DNA from: Pycnopodia helianthoides
Taxonomy: Eukaryota > Echinodermata > Asteroidea > Forcipulatida > Asteriidae
DNA: 64,000 nucleotides
Assembly (NCBI GenBank): GCA_032158295.1
Contig: JASTWB010000051.1
Location: 1-64,000, forward strand
Reading direction: 5' to 3'
Below, one piece after another: positions 33,661 through 46,600 of this stretch. The notes below the pieces were generated by a model, which saw only the letters and a program-made list of their open reading frames with translations, was not told the origin of the DNA and made no database searches. The position numbers and the translations under genes were made by a program. Position 1 is the first letter of the stretch. Each line of letters starts with the position of its first letter.

Positions 33661-36349
33661 ATCCTTGATCTCGAAAAAAACCGTTCACCACCGACCAACA
33701 TGGTCAAAAAAGGTCATACTTTGTTTTTGGTTAAACTATTTTCCCCACCACTTCCCAGTTAACATAACAAAAGTGAAAATAGTCCAGCACATCACAAATA
33801 CTCTTTTCAAATTATAACAAGTCAACAGATACAGCGTCACTGGATGGGATAGCACCAACATTTATTATCCCATCCTCCACATTACAATCATAATACAATT
33901 ACAACCATGTACATGTACCATACATTGCAATCTTATGTAGAATGGCTTCCCCTGTTAACGTGCCACTTTTTCAGTCAGAATAAAATGATGTTCACCAACA
34001 TAGGGAACAGTCAAGTTGTTATTGTTGAAGTTTAACTTTCCACTTCGAAAAAAAAAAAAATCCACCAGTGATTTGATTACATTTATCTTCGGTGTTCTAA
34101 AAATGTGCAAGATTGCAGTGTCAAGTTGGAGGTGTCTCTCCTAACATTGCAGTAATCAGAAGAGAGTTTTTCCAATGGTCCTCAAAGCACTTTCTTCAAC
34201 AGTAATGGAGAGACTGTAATTTTGATGTATAACTTCCCAGCAGATGGACAAATTGTTATCTTTTAGGCTTACCATACATTTACATACAAGTACATGTATC
34301 ATACTTTAATGCAATACAGTATCGATTATTGCAATACATTTAAAGTTTGGTTGCTTGGCAACATAGCCCTGGCTAGTTCCTAGCCTTCATGTAATGGTCT
34401 ACATTACAGTTGGTGGAGGGTTGCCAGCCTATATCAAAGATAGATAAAAAGACAGAGAGGGAATGGATTGCTCTTTTTCCCCACAATGCAACCATCAGAT
34501 TTAACAGTAATTGAATAACTGAAATGAGTCTTGCATTACGCTAATTATTGGCAAGGAGCCTCATACTTTAGTGTGAGTCAAAGTCTAGTTAATAATTGCG
34601 TCCAGTTTTTTTATCATCTCTTCCAACAATTTGTTTTATTTATCCCCTGGAAATTATTTGACAGAAATTCAATGTAATCAAGGATCAGCCAAACTTTTGA
34701 AGTAGATTTTGTGATGACGACGAGACCGGGTTTGTGGAATGAGTAATTAAACCAATCAAAGTCAATCTCAATTAAGCTGTGTCCATCCCGTCATGCTGTA
34801 CTCTTTCCCTTCCATTTGGGTGTTTGTATTTGTTTACATTGTTGGGTTTAACTAGTGTAGTGCACTGCGGGCTGAGCAGTAGACTGCCACCAAACGGATC
34901 AACAACTCCAGCCTTCCAAGCTAGACAGCTCGATGACATTGGCTGAGACTGACCAGGTTGCAGATATTGGACCAAATCGTTACAATACATTAAAGCATTT
35001 TATGCACCAATCATTAACAATCATGTACATGTAAGTACATGTGCATGTACCATAAATGTTTTATTCTGAATACCCGGTATAGCAAAATGTTTGTGATGAT
35101 TTGCTCTCAACCAATTTTTTTTTGGGGGGGGGGGTTAAAAAATATTTCCAGGCTCACTGATGGGATTCATTTTCATAATTTCTTGATTAATTTTTGTTGA
35201 TGAGAATATCGATGTCACAATAAACATGATAAAACCATGACTAAACCTAGTAGATCTAGACAAGAAATGTCTCATAAAATGCACAGTTTCTTTTTCTCTT
35301 TCTTGTGTTTACTGCAAATCAACTGAACCCTTGGCCGTAAGCCACAGGCAATAATTGGAAGCCCCCTTTGTACATATGAGTACATGTGATGCACAGTGCA
35401 TGATACACAATGGAATGTTTGGGCGTGTCAACACAAATGTCTAGGCCTAGTTCTGGCGTGTATAAAAGTCTGTCAAAAGCATCCATTGACAGCTTTTACA
35501 TCAATTGAAGTTGAAAATAAAATCTTAAAAAATGCAGTTATCCTGACATTATTTTATTTATGTAACTGTGCAAAATGTATAATATTGGTATGTATCTACA
35601 TGTAGGCCTCTCAAGCTAGAGTATTGAGCAAAGTTGACTCAGTTTGTGATCTGTACTCACCTTATCACTGTGCACTGTTAACCACCATCAGTTGTCATAC
35701 ATAGATACCTCTCCCTTGTCTGTAGTACTGTCAGGATTGTCCCTTGTTTTATTGCAAACAAACTGAAATCTTATTTCCGTGTAGAAAGCAGGACGCTTGC
35801 TGTACATGTAGCAAGGCATGTACAGCCAGTGTGTTCCCAGACGCTTGATCAATACAGTACATACTGAATCTACAATGTACGACTGTACTGGGTGTTGACA
35901 ATGAACTTGAATGTCAAAGGTCATCCAGCTAGTGCTGTCTGGATATGGATCGTTATCAATGATCGTGTTTGTATACAACTCTATGAGTACAGTGTGTAAT
36001 GGATTGGTGAACATTGAACTTGATTGAACTTGAAGCTACATTGCACTATGTACAGTGTATACATTGTGTACTTTGGTTTCTAAAAATGCCCTCCACTAAT
36101 AAAAGATGTTTAGTGAACTGAGTATTCACAGACTGAGAAATGTACTTCTATAAATTGAGTCCAAATATTTAGTCATTATTGACTGGCACATGGCAAAAAT
36201 TGTGTAGAAATATTTTCTATCTGCACAAAAAATAAGAGCTCCATGAAAAATGTGGAGATATTTGTATCTTTTTATATCAGTAACAACTTGAAGAATGGGC
36301 TCATAGTGACATATTATGTGATGTTAAAAGATCCAGAAAGTGGATTTAC
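33661..36349. other. Non-coding interval, no gene seen
   Basis: It contains repeated 'acatgtac/gtacatgt' words (33907-33920, 34283-34300, 35022-35050) that are self-complementary microrepeats, and a G-run at about 35122-35133. No exon or transposon end is convincing. The ORFs on both strands are short and without family features. Confidence 0.45.
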
Positions 36350-36409
36350 CTTGATGTTGTAATGTCAGTCTGCAGATTGCTGAAGCTTCAAACTTAATCT
36401 TTACTTTGT
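36350..36409 (-). CDS. Possible small exon of unknown gene
   Basis: A minus-strand 60-bp block is bounded by acceptor ATATTTTACAG and donor CAAG|GTAAATC. One frame is stop-free (KVKIKFEASAICRLTLQHQ); the phase-0 frame has two stops. It resembles in size and signals the other small minus-strand blocks. A stop-free 60-bp frame is common by chance, so support is limited to the splice signals. Confidence 0.25.
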
Positions 36410-37010
36410 CTGTAAAATATAAGAATTATTTCTAGTTTTAGTGACCATCATAGTGTGTACAGAGATTAGACGAGTGACAGATATGAGACTTGTACTTGAT
36501 TTCATAACACCCAGTAAATCTGAAGGAAATGACATTCTAAAACTTTATACTTTACAGAAGATGTACTGAGGGTCCTAACCAAACAGGATTCCAGAATCAT
36601 CAAACTAAAAGTGTGTATATTTCATGGCAACAATATTGCGTTACAATAACCATGTGTTATATCAACATATTAGGACAAATGCTTCACATGAATCAGAACC
36701 AAACATATTTCTCTACAAGATGAAAGTTTATTTTCTGACTCGCCACTCGTCAGCTTTACCCCCCAAAAAGATCATTACTAGACCTTTTAGCTTTATTTTA
36801 AGTAACCAATTAAAAAACTTTTGACAAGTATGAATAAATAATCATATTAAAAAACATGTTGTCAACAAACTTTGAACAACATAGTGCTCCTTATGGCCTT
36901 CATTAGTAATAGTCAATGTAAACAATTCACAAAGTTTCCTAAACATTTATATGGCCTACTTTTCATTAAACACATCAATCAACCAATACATTTTGTTGGT
37001 CAGATTCTTG

Positions 37011-37335
37011 GGTGTCATGGCCGAGCGGTTTAGAGCATCGGATTCAAGTTCTGGTGGTCGAGTCATGACACTTGTGTCCTTGAGCAAGATGCTTTACTAT
37101 AATTGCTCCTCTCCACCCAGGGTATAAATGGGTACCTGCGAGGGTTGAGTTTGATATTGTGTATGAAAAAGCCTATGGTGTGCCACGGCAGCCCAGGGCT
37201 GTATACTCCCCAGGGAGCTGAGAAAGATTACAGGAATGCTATTGGCCCAATGACCAGGGCACTAATGTAAAGCGCATTGAAACATTATTGTATAATGCGC
37301 TATATAAGAACTAGTTATTATTATTAGTTATTATT
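37011..37335 (+). mobile_element. tRNA-derived SINE, near full length
   Basis: It begins with the A-box-like TGGCCGAGCGGTTTAGAGC (Leu/Ser-type D-arm), has a body 'cacttgtgtccttgagcaag', 'ggtataaatgggtacctgcg', 'cagggctgtatactcccca', 'aaagcgcattgaaacatt' and ends in a (tta)n tail. The first part matches the SINE at 20398-20600 and the last part matches the fragment at 20235-20396, so all three define one family. RNA polymerase III transcription from the A and B boxes would be expected; the B box is degraded. Confidence 0.8.
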
Positions 37336-37478
37336 GACAAAGAAAGAGAAAGGGTATATTATTCTGAAGGGGGTTCATGCACATTCAAATGTGTTTGTTA
37401 ATTGTGATTTGGCAAACCCCAAGAAATGATCACAGTTTGCCCAATGCAAGGCAAAATATTCTGATCAAGCTTTTTATG

Positions 37479-37880
37479 TTAAAGGAACATTACAGAAATG
37501 GTAAGAAAAAAACTTGTAAAATATACTTTTTGATCACAGATTTACATAAAACTTACATGGTCTAATGATGATGATAGTAGAAAACATCCCTTGAAATATT
37601 TCTGTCTGAAATGCCATATTTGATGAGAAATGAATAAACTAATTTTCCGATTGGAGTTTATCGCTCAGTGAGCGTTTTATTCATTTTGTTGAATCTATAT
37701 GATTTCATGCAAATGTGTAATATGTTTTTTCACTATTTTCTCGTGACCCAGATGGCCGATCGATCTCAAACTTCTACAGGTTTGTCAGTTTATGTACATG
37801 TATATGTTGGATTACATAAAGTGCTTACACTGCCAGCAACTGTTTTGTTAGCAAAAACAAATTATGTAATGTTCCTTTAA
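37479..37880. mobile_element. 402-bp MITE with TTAA target site
   Basis: The element starts ttaaaggaacattacag at 37479 and ends gtaatgttcctttaa at 37880; the outer 15 bases are perfect inverted repeats including the flanking TTAA. TTAA duplication is the hallmark of piggyBac-type transposition. The interior is AT-rich and non-coding. A second, unrelated-sequence MITE with the same TTAA habit lies at 56185-56570. Confidence 0.8.
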
Positions 37881-38254
37881 GTTATGCACCTATAGTGTGG
37901 CTCAGACTTCTGGTACATTTGAAGACTTTTAACGAACATGGACTTTTAAAATCTCAGCTTAAAACATTTTTTTTTTAAGGTATTACTTGTGATTAAATGT
38001 TTGTCAAACAGAAATGTCTGTCTATTGACAATGGTATCAAGTAACTGCACATCAAAACTTTCAGATTATTGCCACAGCTTGTCTCAATTGATTTCATTTT
38101 TTCTGTGTGTGTGATGAATTCACAATAACAAAAATTGTAAGTGTACACCAGAGTTGATCCTTCACAACAAGTTTGACAAGTACTTAGTCTGTTGAGTCAT
38201 ATAGCAGTACAGGCTGGCTGACTGGTACAGCTAGGTACAGCTTACAAAGAAACC

Positions 38255-38455
38255 ACTGAACCAAGTAGTGAATATTGAACTTGTGTATCAAGCTACCATT
38301 GTTGTTTGTCTGTACTGTAAACACACACAGAGCTACATGTACCATTGTTGTCTGTCTGTCTGGTTGTATTGTATGGTGAATATTGAACTTGATATCAACT
38401 TTCACTTTGCAAGTTCCATTGTTGCCTGTCTGTGTTGCACTTATATAGAGTTCTT
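38255..38455. repeat. Diverged direct repeats next to the minisatellite
   Basis: 'gtgaatattgaacttg' occurs at 38267 and 38370, and 'taccattgttgtctgtctg'-like words occur three times between 38295 and 38425. This gives a loose ~100-bp repeat just left of the 75-bp array. Copies are too diverged to count precisely. Confidence 0.5.
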
Positions 38456-38532
38456 ATACACACTTATACATGCAGTAGGGTCTATTGCTTCAACATCAAT
38501 TGAAGTAGCTAAAGTAGGTTATGTTTTCTTAT

Positions 38533-40690
38533 GTTATGGAAACAAATCATGTTTTGATCCTTCACTTATAACAACTCTTCCTAATAGACCCCGTACACCC
38601 ACTCCCCCATGGAAACAAATCATGTTTTGATCCTTCACTTATAACAACTCTTCCCAATAGACCCTCTACACCCCCTCCCCCATAGAAACAAATCATGTTT
38701 TGATCCTTCACTTATAACAACTCTTCCTAATAGACCCCGTACACCCACTCCCCCATGGAAACAAATCATGTTTTGATCCTTCACTTATAACAACTCTTCC
38801 CAATAGACCCCCTACACCCCCTCCCCCATGGAAACAAATCATGTTTTGATCCTTCACTTATAACAACTCTTCCTAATAGACCCCCTACACCCCCTCCCCC
38901 ATGGAAACAAATCATGTTTTGATCCTTCACTTATAACAACTCTTCCTAATAGACCCCCTACAACCCCCTCCCCCATGGAAACAAATAACGTTTTGATCCT
39001 TCACTTATAACAACTCTTCCTAATAGACCCCCTACACCCCCCTCCCCCATGGAAACAAATCATGTTTTGATCCTTCACTTATAACAACTCTTCCTAATAG
39101 ACCCCCTACACCCACTCCCCCATGGAAACAAATCATGTTTTGATCCTTCACTTATAACAACTCTTCCTAATAGACCCCCTACACCCCCTCCCCCATGGAA
39201 ACAAATCATGTTTTGATCCTTCACTGATAACAACTCTTCCTAATAGACCCCCTAACACCCCCCCCCCCATGGAAACAAATCATGTTTTGATCCTTCACTT
39301 ATAACAACTCTTCCTAATAGACCCCCTACGCCCCCCTCCCCCATGGAAACAAATCATGTTTTGATCCTTCACTTATAACAACTCTTCCTAAAAGACCCCC
39401 TACACCCCCTCCCCCATGGAAACAAATCATGTTTTGATCCTTCACTTATAACAACTCTTCCTAATAGACCCCTTACACCCCCTCCCCCATGGAAACAAAT
39501 CATGTTTTGATCCTTCACTTATAACAACTCTTCCTAATAGACCCCCTACACCCCCTCCCCCATGGAAACAAATAACGTTTTGATCCTTCACTTATAACAA
39601 CTCTTCCTAATAGACCCCCTACACACCCCTCCCCCATGGAAACAAATCATGTTTTGATCCTTCACTTATAACAACTCTTCCTAATAGACCCCCTACACCC
39701 ACTCCCCCATGGAAACAAATCATGTTTTGATCCTTCACTTATAACAACTCTTCCTAATAGACCCCCTACACCCCCTCCCCCATGGAAACAAATCATGTTT
39801 TGATCCTTCACTGATAACAACTCTTCCTAATAGACCCCCTACACACCCCCCCCCCCATGGAAACAAATCATGTTTTGATCCTTCACTTATAACAACTCTT
39901 CCTAATAGACCCCCTACGCCCCCCCCCCCATGGAAACAAATCATGTTTTGATCCTTCACTTATAACAACTCTTCCTAAAAGACCCCCTACACCCCCTCCC
40001 CCATGGAAACAAATCATGTTTTGATCCTTCACTTATAACAACTCTTCCTAATAGACCCCTTACACCCCCCTCCCCCATGGAAACAAATCATGTTTTGATC
40101 CTTCACTTATAACAACTCTGCCTAAAAGACCCCCTACACCCCCTCCCCCATGGAAACAAATCATGTTTTGATCCTTCACTTATAACAACTCTTCCTAATA
40201 GACCCCGTACGCCCCCTCCCCCATGGAAACAAATCATGTTTTGATCCTTCACTTATAACAACTCTTCCTAATAGACCCCGTACGCCCCCTCCCCCATGGA
40301 AACAAATCATGTTTTGATCCTTCACTTATAACAACTCTTCCTAATAGACCCCGTACGCCCCCTCCCCCATGGAAACAAATCATTTTTGATCCTTCACTTA
40401 TAACAACTCTTCCTAATAGACCCCGTACGCCCCCCTCCCCCATGGAAACAAATCATGTTTTGATCCTTCACTTATAACAACTCTTCCTAAAAGACCCCCT
40501 ACACCCCCTCCCCCATGGAAACAAATCATGTTTTGATCCTTCACTTATAACAACTCTTCCTAATAGACCCCGTACGCCCCCCTCCCCCATGGAAACAAAT
40601 CATGTTTTGATCCTTCACTTATAACAACTCTTCCTAATAGACCCCGTACGCCCCCTTCCCCATGGAAACAAATCATATTTTGATCCTTCA
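38533..40690. repeat. 75-bp minisatellite, left block (~29 units)
   Basis: The unit runs atggaaacaaatcatgtttt, then 'gatccttcacttataacaac', 'tcttcctaatagacccccta' and a C-rich end, about 75 bp. Units are 90-99% alike by eye. Rare variants recur at a fixed distance: aataacg at 38984 and 39571, ctgataa at 39224 and 39811, cctaaaag at 39387 and 39974, all 587 bp apart, which shows a higher-order duplication of about eight units. Because 75 is a multiple of three, both strands show long but meaningless ORFs. Confidence 0.95.
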
Positions 40691-43207
40691 CTTATAACAA
40701 CTCTTCCTACAATTGACCCCCTAACAAAAACCCCCTCCCCGCATGAAAACAAATCAATGTTATTTTGATCCTTCACACATTTAACAACAATTCCTAATAG
40801 ACCACCATACACCCCCCTCCCCCATAGAAACAATCAAGGAGGGATTTATTGATCCTTCACTTATAACAACGCTCTTTCCTACAATAGGACCACCTATCGA
40901 CCCCCCTCCCCCATGGAAACAAATCTTGTTTTATCGATGCCTTCACTTATAACAACTCTTCCTAATAGAGACCCCCTACAAACAAACCCCACCCATGGAA
41001 ACACATCATTTTGCATCCTTCACTTAAACACCTCTTCAGCCGCACATACAGCCCACCCTGATCCAAGTCCCCTCACCCCTGAGGTAAAACAAACGCTATA
41101 GGTTTTAGCGCGAATACCTTCACTTTCTCTACGCATTCTAACCCCAACGTTCCTAGAGCTCGCCACTCATACAACCAGAATATCAGCTGTCCCACTAGAT
41201 CCCACAGCACACATGCTCACGCCCTCACACACTATCACAGTCCACATCACTCAGTACACACGACCTCTCTCGACTAAGCCTCACCCCACACAGAAAGGGA
41301 CACACTGCTCGCGCTTCACACCCCAGAGACATACGACACTAAGCGGCTCTCTGAGTCTCGTCTCCACCATCGCAATACGTCTGGCTTCAGCATCGCGACT
41401 CGTCACTACGCAGCGCATACATTGATCTCCACTCCAAGCGCGCACAGGCCCCCTCGTCGCTCCCTCTTGCGCAACAGCCAAAAGATGCTAGACATCCAGA
41501 CATTCCTGCACTCTCACCAATCCGATATCACCTCGGCACTTCTCACTAAAATAAAACCTTCTATACACCACACTCAACACCAGGCGAACTACAAATAAAG
41601 GGTCGCGTCACTCTACAAGTACTTATTACACACTGAGCGAGCGGAGCGCTCAAACAGACACAAACACAAGAGCGCCACTACCCCCACCCCAAACTCATAC
41701 AATCCACCTTCTTCACACACACACACACACAGTGTCTCTACTATATCGCTAGTGTTCTTCGGAGCGCATGAAGAGAGCGCGCACACACACACAAGCGCGC
41801 AAGCACACAACGCACATTTTGAGTAGAGTTCTCTCCCATCACCGCCCCTTCCTACCAGGAGACCCATCCTCGCCCTCCACCCCTCTCCTCACTCACTCTC
41901 ATCATCTCTCACTCCTACACCGCTACCTACTTAAATACACTGACCCCATATGAGCGCGCAGACACACACACATCTATCTCTCTACAGGTCCTTAGAAGCG
42001 AGTACATCGCACACCCAACGGTGGATCTCACACAAACATTGTTCTCCTCTACTTCGCCACAAATAGCTAGAGTGAGAGCGACGCGCGTAACAACATACAA
42101 CACGTGCGGCGCATCTAAAAACCACGAACAGATTTCCCACATATCACACGCAAAACGCCGTCGGAGGCCGAGAGAAGCAACACCTGGTTGAGATAGAGCG
42201 TCACACACACATCTTGTCTGCACACTACATAAAAAACTCCTCCCCAACAACAACCACACAACACTACACACACAACAACGCTCGCGAGAGTGTTAAATTG
42301 AGCAGGTACCCCTCGCACACACTCACAATAAGACTCACACTCACTGATCTACTCGTAATTCTAACACACACATAGGAGACACACACATCTATATAGAACC
42401 GCGCGCAATACAGAGTCGCCAACAATAACAACTGGCGTATCTGGCCGCCACTATCCAATCTCTCGGCAAGCATGAGTGATGACCACACACACTCTGACTC
42501 GAGTAACACACAACACACACACACGGAGCGTTTTGTAATAATTAAAAAAAGAAAAAGGTAGGCAGCGTTTATAGAGTGTGGCTGAGACATAGTGAGTTTA
42601 TTCTATCTCAACAACACCACCTCACATATAAAAAAAGAAGCATACACACACAAAGCGAGCCTCTATATATATATCTATATCTATTGTATATGTATCTCAC
42701 AGGACCCAATTATGGTGACATGAGACTTACGATAGAATCTAAGATATAGCTCTCACTCCCACTCTAACACTACTCGAAACACACACGATATACACTCTAT
42801 TTGATGTTATAATATATCCTATATGTGCACGTGACAGTAGGCAATAGTCATTTTCACCCACGTCTCACCACTTCTGTCAGTCACAAACTGCTTATATCAT
42901 CATACAGAGGGGAAATGAGAGAGAAACATGGTTGGTGAGAGGAATGAGGGAGAGAGTCTACTATCTCTCAGTTATCTCTCTCTCTCTATGAAGTTTCTCT
43001 ATTTCCACACTATTACACTCAGTAGGAGGTCAAATTAAAACATAATCTTCGAAAACAAGACATACCATCACACTCATATATCATAGTGTCTACTCTAAGA
43101 TCTACACACACACAAATATTGAGTACTCACTGTGAGAGTGAGAGTTTAAAAAGATTATTAGAGAACACACACGGCTACACATTATGACTTAACACACACA
43201 CGACGAA
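40691..43207. other. CA-rich, degenerate segment interrupting the minisatellite
   Basis: The satellite loses register from 40690 (insertions within units up to about 41030), then gives way to about 2 kb rich in CA/CAC/TCTC words with no stable period. Minus-strand ORFs here are Cys/Val-rich artefacts of CACA repeats. No gene or transposon is recognisable. The segment may be real low-complexity DNA or a badly base-called stretch of the satellite. Confidence 0.6.
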
Positions 43208-43620
43208 ATGTTATAGAGGAAGTTGTTAAAAAAGTAAGTAAAATAAATATGTTTATTTGAGGGGGGTAAGATATGTTTATTAGAGATAGTTTTAAATTTA
43301 TATATAAAAATATGGTTTATTTGATGGTGAAGGATAGTGATATTAGAGGAAGTTGTTAAAAAAATATAAATAGAAAAAATTTATTTGGCGATGGGGGGGT
43401 GAAGGGTAGGTGTTATTATGGAAAATTTGTGTTAAAAAGTATAAAAAGAAAAATGGTTTAATTTATGGGGGTGAAGGATAGGTGTTAATTAGAGGAATTT
43501 TAAAAATTATAAAAAATTGTTTATTTGATTTGGTGTGAATTATATGTGTTACATAGATTAAATTGTGTAAAAATTATAAAAATAAAACTGTTTATTTTAT
43601 GGGGTGTGAAGGTAATTATT
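43208..43620 (-). repeat. Degenerate, inverted copies of the 75-bp unit (~6)
   Basis: Six segments repeat 'attagaggaagttgttaaaa .. tttatttgatgggggtgaagg' at about 65-75-bp spacing. This matches the reverse complement of the satellite unit (tattaggaagagttgttata .. gatttgtttccatggggg) with many changes. So these copies are in opposite orientation to the blocks on either side, or represent corrupted sequence from the opposite strand. Confidence 0.6.
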
Positions 43621-43684
43621 AAAACTTGACTTTATGAGAAAAACTAATAGAAAAAATAACCATGATACAATTATGTGTTGAGAA

Positions 43685-46600
43685 GTCCCTACACCCCCTC
43701 CCCCATGGAAACAAATCATGTTTTGATCCTTCACTTATAACAACTCTTCCTAATAGACCCCCTACACCCCCTCCCCCATGGAAACAATCATGTTTTGATC
43801 CTTCACTTATAACAACTCTTCCTAATAGACCCCCTCCACACCCCCTCCCCATGGAAACAAATCATGTTTTGATCCATTCACTTATAACAACTCTTCCTAA
43901 TAGACCCCCTACACCCCCCCCCATGGAAACAAATCATGTTTTGATCCTTCACTTATAACAACTCTTCCTAATAGACCCCCTACCCCCTCCCCATGGAAAC
44001 AAATCATGTTTTGATCCTTCACTTATAACAACTCTTCCTAATAGACCCCCTACACCCCCTCCCCCATGGAAACAAATCATGTTTTGATCCTTCACTTATA
44101 ACAACTCTTCCTAATAGACCCCCTACACCCCCTCCCCCATGGAAACAAATCATGTTTTGATCCTTCACTTATAACAACTCTTCCTAATAGACCCCCTACA
44201 CCCCCTCCCCCATGGAAACAAATCATGTTTTGATCCTTCACTTATAACAACTCTTCCTAATAGACCCCCTACACCCCCTCCCCATGAAAACAATCATGTT
44301 TTGATCCTTCACTTATAACAACTCTTCCTCAATAGACCCCCTACACCCCTCCCCCATGAAACAAATCATGTTTTGATCCTCACTATAACAACTCTTCCTA
44401 ATAGCACCCCCTACAACCCTCTCCCCATGGAAACAAATCATGTTTTGATCCTTCACTTATAACAACTCTTCCTAATAGACCCCTACACCCCTCCCCCATG
44501 GAAACAAATCATGTTTTGATCCTTCACTTATAACAACTCTTCCTAATAGACCCCCTACAACCCCCCTCCCCCATGGAAACAAATCATGTTTTGATCCTTC
44601 ACTTATAACAACTCTTCCTAATAGACCCCCTACACACCCCCCCCATGGAAACAAATCATGTTTTGATCCTTCACTTATAACAACTCTTCCTAATAGACCC
44701 CCTACACCCCCTCCCCCATGGAAACAAATCATGTTTTGATCCTTCACTTATAACAACTCTTCCTAATAGACCCCCTAACACCCCCTCCCCCATGGAAACA
44801 AATCATGTTTTGATCCTTCACTTATAACAACTCTTCCTAATAGACCCCCTACACCCCTCCCCCATGGAAACAAATCATGTTTTGATCCTTCACTTATAAC
44901 AACTCTTCCTAATAGACCCCCTACACCCCCTCCCCCATGGAAACAAATCATGTTTTGATCCTTCACTTATAACAACTCTTCCTAATAGACCCCCTACACC
45001 CCTCCCCCATGGAAACAAATCATGTTTTGATCCTTCACTTATAACAACTCTTCCTAATAGACCCCTACAACCCCCTCCCCCATGGAAACAAATCATGTTT
45101 TGATCCTTCACTTATAACAACTCTTCCTAATAGACCCCCTACACCCTCCCATGGAAACAAATCATGTTTTGATCCTTCACTTATAACAACTCTTCCTAAT
45201 AGACCCCCTACACCCCCTCCCCCATGGAAACAAATCATGTTTTGATCCTTCACTTATAACAACTCTTCCTAATAGACCCCCTACACCCCCTCCCCATGGA
45301 AACAAATCATGTTTTGATCCTTCACTTATAACAACTCTTCCTAATAGACCCCCTACACCCCCTCCCCAATGGAAACAAATCATGTTTTGATCCTTCACTT
45401 ATAACAACTCTTCCTAATAGACCCCCTACACCCCCTCCCCCATGGAAACATAATCATGTTTTAGATCCTTCACTTTAACAACTCTTCCTAATAGACCCCC
45501 TACACCCCCTCCCCCATGGAAACAAATCATGTTTTGATCCTTCACTTATAACAACTCTTCCTAATAGACCCCCTTCACCCCCTCCCCCATGGAAACAAAT
45601 CATGTTTTGATCCTTCACTTATAACAACTCTTCCTAATAGACCCCCTACACCCACTCCCCCATGGAAACAAATCATGTTTTGATCCTTCACTTATAACAA
45701 CTCTTCCTAATAGACCCCCTAACACCCCCTCCCCCATGGAAACAAATCATGTTTTGATCCTTCACTTATAACAACTTCTTCCTAATAGACCCCCTACACC
45801 CCTCCCCCATGGAAACAAATCATGTTTTGATCCTTCACTTATAACAACTCTTCCTAATAGACCCCCTACACCCCCTCCCCCATGAAACAAATCATGTTTT
45901 GATCCTTCACTTATAACAACTCTTCCTAATAGACCCCCTACACACCCCCCCCCATGGAAACAAATCATGTTTTGATCCTTCACTTATAACAACTCTTCCT
46001 AATAGACCCCCTAACCACCCCTCCCCATGGAAAAAATCATGTTTTGATCCTTCACTTTAACAACTCTCCTAATAGACCCCCTACACCCCCTCCCCCATTG
46101 AAAACAATCATGTTTTGATCCTTCACTTATAACAACTCTTCCTAATAGACCCCCTACACCCCCTCCCCCATGGAAACAAATCATGTTTTGATCCTTCACT
46201 TATAACAACTCTTCCTAATAGACCACCTACACCCCCTCCCCCATGGAAACAAATCATGTTTTGATCCTTCACTTATAACAACTCTTCCTAATAGACCCCC
46301 TAACACCCCCCATGGAAACAAATCATGTTTTGATCCTTCACTTATAACAACTCTTCCTAATAGACCACCTACACCCCCCCCCATGGAAACAAATCATGTT
46401 TTGATCCTTCACTTATAACAACTCTTCCTAATAGACCCCCTACACCCCTCCCCCATGGAAACAAATCATGTTTTGATCCTTCACTTATAACAACTCTTCC
46501 TAATAGACCCCCTACACCCCTCCCCCATGGAAACAAATCATGTTTGATCCTTCACTTATAACAACTCTTCCCAATAGACCCCCTACACCCCCTCCCCCAT

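Noticed and set aside
41613..42590. Cys/Val-rich minus-strand ORFs of 60-114 codons
   Set aside because: They come from CACA/GTGT-rich low-complexity sequence in the corrupted satellite segment; Cys-Val-Cys strings are the translation of such repeats.
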